64,000 nucleotides of DNA from Heligmosomoides polygyrus polygyrus (taxonomy: Eukaryota; Nematoda; Chromadorea; Rhabditida; Heligmosomidae): positions 34,773,407-34,837,406 of the forward strand of contig OX377202.1 of the NCBI GenBank assembly GCA_947396885.1, read 5' to 3'. Below the pieces are notes generated by a model. That model saw only the letters and a program-made list of their open reading frames with translations. It ran no database searches and had not been told where the DNA came from. The position numbers were made by a program, and so were the translations under genes. Below are positions 57,021 through 64,000 of this stretch, one piece after another. Each line of letters starts with the position of its first letter. The stretch's first letter is position 1.

Positions 57021-57479
57021 AATATTGTGTAATATAGCATAAATGCATAATAAATTCGAAAAAAGAAACAAGCAGCGTACGCTGTACATGAAGAATTCAC
57101 TCCCTTGGCTAAGAGTAATCCTTCAATATTCAAATCCACGATAAAAAAGCAAACCTTTCTGCTGAGCAAAGCTGAAAAGCCCTCACACCGACATAGCTCT
57201 GCACAACTTCAGCACGGCTGGACCGATCCGCTGGAAAATCTTTAGCAAACACACCAAACCAGGCCTGTAAATAGAGACACGTGTCTAGAATATACCAAAC
57301 GGGAAAAATCTTTGCAGTCCTTTCGATTTTTTCGACAAGGGTCAATTAAACCTTTCACATTTCATTGTTATTTATAGTTCTGGTAACGTGATCCCATATT
57401 TTACGGCTTCCCTTTTAATTAGGTGTCAATGGAATTTTCAGTAGTGTTTGTGTGTATATTATTATATTAGCATTGCTCC

Positions 57480-58010
57480 CGAAAAACGTGAAGCTGAGTA
57501 ACGTAAACGGCGGAAAACGCGAACGCTGGAGTAACATAAACGCAGAGATAATCTGCACCTTGCTGATGACATGCTGATAAACCGAGGCCCTACAATGGGA
57601 ATCTCATCTACGTCTCCGACCTGGAGGTCGTCAGCTTTCGCCAGCAGCATGTCAGAGGACACGTCTGCCCTCTACTTCCCTTACCTTTCACCATTTACCG
57701 TGTACCACTCACCATGCACTGAATGCTGTTCTCCAATAAAGATGACATACCAACCACTGAATAGTAGAACTCAGGAATAGAACCTTTAGGATTCATCAAG
57801 TAAGGTATAGCTAACCTATAACTTCATATGGAGGTCCCAGAGAGATTCTTTTAGATTCCGGTATTCTATTAAAATCCTTTACCCTTTCCGTTAGCTAACT
57901 AATCAACTAATACAGAAACGTAAACGCTGATGCAAGCAAAACGCCGTGAAAACATAAACGCCGAGAAGTGGAGCGCCCTGAACCGTAAACGTAGAAGTCA
58001 TATCACCTTG
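57480..58010 (+). repeat. LTR-like repeat, copy B, with AACGTAAACGCCGAG arrays
   Basis: Arrays of AACGTAAACG-type units lie at 57500-57560 and 57905-57995. Between them is the core shared with copy C: TCAGAGGACACGTCTGCC, AATAAAGATGACATACCA, AGGATTCATCAAGTAAGG and ATGGAGGTCCCAGAGAGAT. The sequence after the arrays (58001-58180) matches 60032-60240. Confidence 0.6.
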
Positions 58011-58180
58011 TTCCTTAATTTTTGTTAAAAATTTCTTTAATTTAATTTTTCCGGAAATTATTGTCGATTAAAACTGATTTGTAGTGCTTAGGGCTTCTAT
58101 ATAAATAGCAAATTTTCCGAAAATCGTAAAGTGGGACTCGATCGCCACATAGTCGAGTTTGTACAAAAATCCAACGATTT

Positions 58181-59184
58181 TCGCGAACAAAAAATAGGCG
58201 GTGCTATCGCACCTAATAGAATGGTCACACCAGAGCACATTTCTTTTTGTTGTGTTTGTACTTGGTTCTGTAATCCATTATATACCTTCTTATCTACAGT
58301 GCGTGATTTAGCAGCTAAATGGCCCAATTACCCAAGTTTGAGGAATAAAAGCGTGTGATGTCAATCGTGGCAGTGTGCGCTCGCATAACTATTCGATCGA
58401 ACTCTACCACTGAACGATCAACGTTTCGGACTTATGGTGCATTACCTGTTCTAAAATAGACGCCGTGTGACAGAATAGTAGACAGCGACTACGACACACA
58501 ATCGCCCGATCTATCGCTACATAACGAACCTATGAACGATTACGCTCAAGAAGCCTGTATCCAATTGGAACGACTGCACAAAGCACGATTCCTTCCGGAC
58601 GCGGTAGAGCTTCGCGATGACATTTGAATTAATGCTTTTTATCTAAATAATGTATCGTAAACGCTATCATTCTTTGTCCAGCAAGTCACGTCGCTTGAAA
58701 ATAGTAAGAATTCCTGGTCCCAGCAACAATGCCCATTTCTTGCACTCATGTGCGATGAAATCACTGTTGTATATTCAGACTCAGTTCAGAACCTTTTTCA
58801 CGCTCCTCCCCCCCTCCAATCCGCCTGGCCCTCGGTTTAGCCACAACGGATCTATGGGGCGAGATCATCAGAAGCCCGGCCCACGACAACAACGATCGAC
58901 CAATGTGTCTCAAAAAGGCCCTCTTTGATCGCATCACTGAGGACCTCAAATCGCTGGAGGGTGTCTGTCATCGTTCCACGCGATTGTGACCGTGCTGCGG
59001 AACTTTACGAGCGTCTCTGGCATTGCAACAACAACCCAAACACTCACTACAACACCGCCTCCTGCCCGACCACCTTCTCACTGTTACCACTAAACTACGT
59101 GTCGGGTTGCACCCAATCCGCACCCTTCGATGGCGACGCCCCACCACTACAGATAGCGAAGCGCTGCTGCCTGATAGCGGCAGC
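58181..59184. other. No clear gene between LTR-like copies
   Basis: Some short frames look coding (for example around 58925-59060, with DRAAELYERLWHC), perhaps remnants of an element body. No family is recognised. Confidence 0.3.
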
Positions 59185-60240
59185 CGGCTGTCGGGAGTCT
59201 CGTCTATGTCGCCCCGACCGGGAGGTCATCAGCTCCTGCCAGCACAGCCTGTAGAGGGCACGTCTCCACTCTTTCCCTTCTCCCTCATCACTTGCCGTAT
59301 ACCATATAATGTATGTCATTCTATAATAAAGATGACATACTATCCACTATATAATAGAACCAAGGAATTGAACTCTAGGATTCATCAGGTAAGGCGTTGC
59401 TATTCTTTAACTTGATATGGAGGTCCCGGGGAGATCCTTTTAAATTCCCGGTTTTCTATTAAAAATTTTTTCTCTTTTTCCGTCAACTAGTTGGCCATAA
59501 ATTAACCCTCATTACCCCTACCACCCTGCTGACACCTGACGACCCGACCGATGTCTACAACCGGATCGGTGAGTATTTTGACATAGTCGAAGACTCTTTC
59601 TATGCATTCGTAGGCATAGAAATAATTTTTCTTATACACTGAAAAAATATATTTCAAAAAAAGCGCTTTAAAAAAATTGATAGCTAGCCATTTAATAAAT
59701 ATCATTTTCAAATAGTAATATTTTTCGTTAGTCCAGGCGACGAGTATAAGAAAAATTATTTCTTATATTTCCTTTTTCCTATATTCACGGTTTTCCTGTA
59801 AAGTTATATATATGCATCTTGGATCCAAGTTATTTCGCTTATTCCGTTAAGCGACGTAGAGCACCGTAAAAACGTGAACGCCGATGTGACGTAAACGACG
59901 TGAAGACGTAAACGCCGAGACGTGGAGCGCCGAGAAGTGGAGCGCCGAGAAACGTGAGCGCCGATGTAACGTGAACGCCGTGAGAACGTAAACGCCGAGA
60001 CGTAGAGCGCCGAGATACGTGAACGCCGACACCACGTCATCTTGTTCTTTAATTAAAAAAAAGTTTTTTCAAAAAAAATTACGTGTCTTTTCAATTTTTT
60101 CAGGGCGACAATTGTCCATTAAAACTGCTTTGAAGCGCTCTCAGCTTTTAAATATTTAATTGTTTCTATTTTTAGCCGAAAAACTGTGAATGAAAGGACT
60201 AGATCGCCATATAGTCGACTTTAAAAATAAAACGCCAAAG
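59185..60240 (+). repeat. LTR-like repeat, copy C; probable 5' LTR of the gag-env element
   Basis: The core (TCTCGTCTATGTCGCC, AGAGGGCACGTCTCC, AATAAAGATGACATACTA, AGGATTCATCAGGTAAGG, ATGGAGGTCCCGGGGAGAT) is shared with copy B. An array of ~15 bp ACGTGAACGCCGAG units follows at 59855-60030, then a tail shared with copy B. Position about 400 bases before gag suits a 5' LTR. The AATAAA could serve as its poly(A) signal. The 3' LTR is outside the window. Confidence 0.55.
59855..60030 (+). repeat. Array of ACGTRAACGCCGAG units
   Basis: About ten irregular 14-20 bp units alternating GTAAACGCCGAG, GTGAACGCCGA and GTGGAGCGCCGAG. Confidence 0.85.
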
Positions 60241-60624
60241 GCCATGCATTAAAAAAATAGGTTACTTCGTGTCTAATTCAACGGACCGTCAGAACCCTCT
60301 ACACACTCTATCGCGTCGAATCGCATGGACCGTCGGAACACATTTTCCTATTAATTCACAAGCCTACCATACGGCTATCGCGTCTAACAGAAGCACAACA
60401 TAGTGCTAACGCGTCTAACAGAAGCTGACCGATAGAGCACACTCCTTTGTTGACTCTCCAAGCACTTCATGGGCCGCAGTCCATGAGATAGCGCTTCGCC
60501 AACGACCAAAGTGCCAACTGCCGCCTAGAGATTGCGGATGGAGCAACCGGGTCAGTATAAGTGAGCACCGCTCGGAGATAACAAAAGAGAAGCATACAGT
60601 AGCACATTTATTCACGATAAGCAG

Positions 60625-62152
60625 ATGGATCATAGGATAATAGAAGAAGAGCACACAGTGGAGCAGGTTGTCCACGACAAACAGATGGATCATGGGGCAG
60701 GTCTGCCCATAGTCCTAAACAGCGGAGCGACGAAGCGTTCCGAGGAAGAGCTGTTGTCGTTCGGAGTTGCATGGTCGGAAACCTTTCGCCGCTTCCGAGA
60801 CCTAGCGGCTATCAAACGAAAGCTCCTCTCTCTACTATCGAATTATCCTTCGGAGAAAAGGCAAAGAGGTTCTAGCACCCCTCGCGAATTCAGGCAATCC
60901 GAGAGGAGGCTCTCACCTGCGAAGCTCAATAGAAAAAAAAATCGGTCAGTCCCTCCTAGCTTTCACAAGAGCAAACTAGACATAAACTTCTGTATCATCC
61001 CTAAAATCAACGGATCCACCCGCACCCAAAGCAAAGATTTAAGCGAACTTTGGGACATGGAGCAAGGCAACATGGAATTTGTCGATCGATTAGATGCAGC
61101 TTTCTACAAGTTAGACATGTCGTCCTACGCCACTCAGCTACCAACATTTGCCGGAGAAAATGGTGGCATGGGACTAACGAGTTTTTTTGAAAAAATTCAA
61201 TGAGATAGGAAACATAATGTGTTTAACGGAACCCAAATTGATACGTATACTCCCGGCTCACCTAAGAGATGTCGCCAAGGCAATCTTCGACAACTTCGAT
61301 GACGCTACCGAAATAAATTGTCGTGCAGCCATCACGAAACTGAAGGAGCACTTTTCATCGGACAATATGTGTGCTGGAGAAGCGCCAGTAATGTTTTCCA
61401 ACAAGGTTAAGAGAGACATTCTCGAAGCCTTTCCAGGTATAGATCAGGCCACCCACCGTGTGTTCCTACAGAACATGGTTTTTACGAGCGGTCTGCTGGA
61501 CACCACCAAGCGAAAACTCAAACCTCTGGGACCACTGTGGAGTAATTATGACCAATTAGTGAAGGATGCGGAGCGGATGTGGAACATCATCCGCACAGAT
61601 GGATCAACCCACGACGATGGCACGCTGATTGCCAAGATAGATCAGGTTCTAGAGACACTTTCCAACCAGCCGCGGGTAGTAAATTATGTCCGGCCTAGTT
61701 ATAACAACTCCGGTCAACATCCTTCACGCAGTTGGCAACACCGTTACGACAATAACAATTCGAACTATTCCCGAGATCGCTGCAGAGGTAATGAATTCGA
61801 TCGATCACCAAGATACTCTGCTTTCCAAGCTCGATCTCGGACACCGCCTAGGCAGCGTGTACACTTCGCTCCTATCAAGGCTATGAGAGCCAACCGCGAT
61901 CTGGAACCAGGCCCATTCAGAGTGGGTACAGCAACGAAAGAAACGATAATCGTCAAGACAATCGCGGCTATAGATCGAATGGGCAATCGGTGGATAGACC
62001 TGACCAAGGAAGGAGTAGAGACAGTAGGAGCCCCAATTACCGTAGTGGTAATTCCCGCTCCCGTACGCCACCTCGTAATAACCCAGGGGTACAGCAACGA
62101 GACACCCTGTCAACTCAATCGGGCAGTTCTCTACGGGATTCTACCGATCTAG
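60625..62152 (+). pseudogene. Gag-like polyprotein of an LTR retroelement
   Basis: Two overlapping frames, 60625-61203 and 61187-62152, join at a TTTTTTTGAAAAAA slip-prone run. The change is either an indel or programmed frameshifting. The first part is helical and basic. The middle has LPTFAGENGG and then RILPAHLRDVAKAIFDNFD and TKLKEHFSSDN, a pattern usual in retrotransposon capsid regions. The end is Arg/Asn/Ser-rich (nucleocapsid-like). No CCHC zinc knuckle is seen. The expected role is capsid assembly. BEL/Pao or Ty3/gypsy cannot be decided without pol. Confidence 0.65.
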
Positions 62153-63950
62153 TTATTCTCTTTTTCTTCTAGCAATTCTAGCTGCCCTTTTGCCCGTCTC
62201 TTCTCACTATTCTCTCCCATATCAGCTATGTGCTACAGGTAAATCAGGTTGGCCAGTAGCATTCCCAGAGACAATTATTTGTTCAGATAACTCTAATATT
62301 TCGGAAAGAAATTTTTCAAGACCGAACCGCACCTGACAGTAGCATTCCATTGTTTTATTAAAACTCGACGTATATGTACTTCTTCTTATCTCCATATATC
62401 TTTCTCAGTCAATAACGACGAAGAGTCTATGACTCTGGTCGATTCCCAGGTTTGTTGAGGTATTTCTCAAAATAAGAAATATTTGGGCACTCCACTGGAA
62501 AAAATTTCTGAAAACCTGTATGGCTCCTAAAATAAAATACAGTAATCTTATCCCCGATTTTTCGGGGAAAATGTACCGAATCCTCCAATGTGTTTATTGA
62601 ACAGGCACAAATAGCCACATATAACGGCAAAGATGTTGTCGGTCAGTTCGGAGACATGGCACATTGTCAGTTTTCCAATGAGCAATGCATTCTATCACAC
62701 GGAACCGTCATTTGGATGACAGCTTCAAATGAAGGTCCAATTTGCAAATTTGTTAAGGCCACGGAGGGAATAGCATATGTCACACCGTCTCATGTAGTAA
62801 TCAAAGATACCCAATCGGCTTTTACTTATAAAAACATAGTAATCCCCAAACAGCAGCTAATTGCTTGGTGTTTGGATGAGCATGCCTTAGCGATGGATAA
62901 AGGAGTATTTTTAGTACTTCCTGAAATAAAGGAATATCACCCTCCTACAATATTTGCACAAAATTCCTAATTAATTAATAATTTAAACCAAAACATTATA
63001 ACAATTCAATTTGTTTACTGCGAGGAGAAACTTATCCAGTAGACAAACAATTTCATATTCCTAAAAAGGGCAGGTTTGGAAACAACCACGTGACACTCGC
63101 CGATATATTACAAAAAGGACAAAATCCTAAGGACCGCGCTCTCAGGATGGATAGAGCGACAAATTTAGCACGCCATATCGCAACGCACACGTCCGAAGAA
63201 TTTACCGAATTAAGCGAGGATAAGCTACGTTATCATGAGCGGCGGCAAGACCAAAGACAAGCGGAATTCAACACTAAACTCCAGTTTTTAAAAACCAGAT
63301 TAGAGGAACTAATCAGTCACGACTTCAATGCGCTGCTTAACCAAATTTGCACCATGACTAACTTTAAAATTCAGGCCATAAAGACTATTGCACAAATCAA
63401 TCCTACAGGTGCAGCACGTATTTTACTGAATCGCAACGATATTGCCGCCATATCAGCTGGGAATGTTTTAATGATAAGCAAGTGCAAACGATTACAAGTA
63501 GGCGAAATTATTCTAAACCACAACATAAACGGGAACTGTTTTTTGTACACACCTGTCCGTTCAGGAAAATTTATATATTTTGTAGAACCAGGTACACGTG
63601 ACCTAATTACGTCTAGCCCTAAGGCAGATTGTGGACACTTACCTTTTAGAATTTACAACGACGGATATAATAATTTCAAATCTCCGGCTGGGGTTAAGCA
63701 AGTCTCTCAAATACATATAAATTTAACAACCAGCCTGGCAAGCCAAGACTTTGTATTTAATGCCTCTCCTATTTTTCATTCGGATTTAGCTAGGATTTCC
63801 ACGAACGTCTCAATGATTAAAAATAAAATGAATTCGATCAACAACTTCTATGGCGTTAACAAGAACCCTTCCATGGATTCGGCTGCAGGGAAACCCTCCG
63901 ATTTCTTCAGAGAAGAAAGGGTGTCGACCCTGACTTTTATTGAATTCTAG
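62151..63950 (+). pseudogene. Envelope-like glycoprotein of the LTR element, broken
   Basis: A hydrophobic signal-peptide-like segment starts at 62151, directly after gag. Cys residues and N-glycosylation sequons follow, to a TGA at 62334-62336. Further coding continues in other frames: 62590-62970 (stop at 62968) and about 63040-63950 (stop at 63948). The later part has a charged, coiled region, then an ectodomain-like segment with several Cys and sequons. The transmembrane region would lie beyond the window. The style resembles glycoproteins captured by nematode LTR elements. The viral class (for example chuvirus-like) is not established. Stops and frame shifts make it non-functional as read. 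Confidence 0.55.
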
Positions 63951-64000
63951 GCTATGGAAGTTCTCCAAACCCAGAAAGAAGAAATCTTGCAGTCATCAGG

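Noticed and set aside
59804..60040. Ser/Arg/Thr-rich minus ORFs
   Set aside because: Translation of the ACGTAAACGCCGAG array; repeat artefact.

Overview
This 64 kb window looks like nuclear DNA from a clade V (strongylid or hookworm-like) nematode; that assignment is an inference. Supporting signs are short exons with TTTCAG-type acceptors, RTE-type non-LTR retrotransposons, mariner/Tc1 fossils, very many foldback MITEs and long gene-poor stretches. There is one 200-base assembly gap (35126-35325).

Genes. The one clear gene is on the + strand at 1-6716. It encodes an atypical copine (CPNA-like), with a Glu/Ser/Thr-rich region followed by a copine-type von Willebrand A domain, read here as nine exons. 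Its 5' end lies outside the window, and its poly(A) signal is at 7242-7247. Other gene candidates are weaker: a small secreted peptide first exon on the minus strand (29828-29959), a Cys-rich terminal exon (34219-34391), a short helical terminal exon on the minus strand (39779-39888) with a decayed relative at 15636-15758, and a doubtful Ser-rich exon near 48132-48338.

Mobile DNA fills the rest. At 7.1-8.35 kb the 3' end of the copine gene is tandemly duplicated, and a TAA-flanked MITE sits in the poly(A) signal of the second copy. A 1.76 kb palindrome lies at 9.65-11.4 kb. At 12.0-15.4 kb a CR1/jockey-like retrotransposon is split by a 2.05 kb TIR element, which itself carries a MITE and an RTE fragment. 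At 18.2-23.6 kb there is a Penelope-like element whose GIY-YIG endonuclease lies N-terminal to the reverse transcriptase (Naiad-type order), interrupted by a 5'-truncated RTE. At 24.2-27.3 kb there is a full-length RTE flanked by a 19 bp target-site duplication, inactivated by several mutations. From 30 to 45 kb come MITEs, RTE fragments, a tRNA-derived SINE, a Tc1/mariner element with its empty-site paralogue, a mariner fossil and foldbacks. At 45.4-47.3 kb there is a large inverted repeat with an ORF in its spacer. From 51.1 to 52.8 kb there are minisatellites. From 56.5 kb to the window end there are diverged LTR-like repeats with short arrays, leading into an LTR element in which gag is followed directly by an envelope-like glycoprotein, with no pol between them.

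Nothing suggests an operon or a coordinated pathway. The interest lies in the nested transposition history, the permuted PLE, and the pol-less gag-env element.
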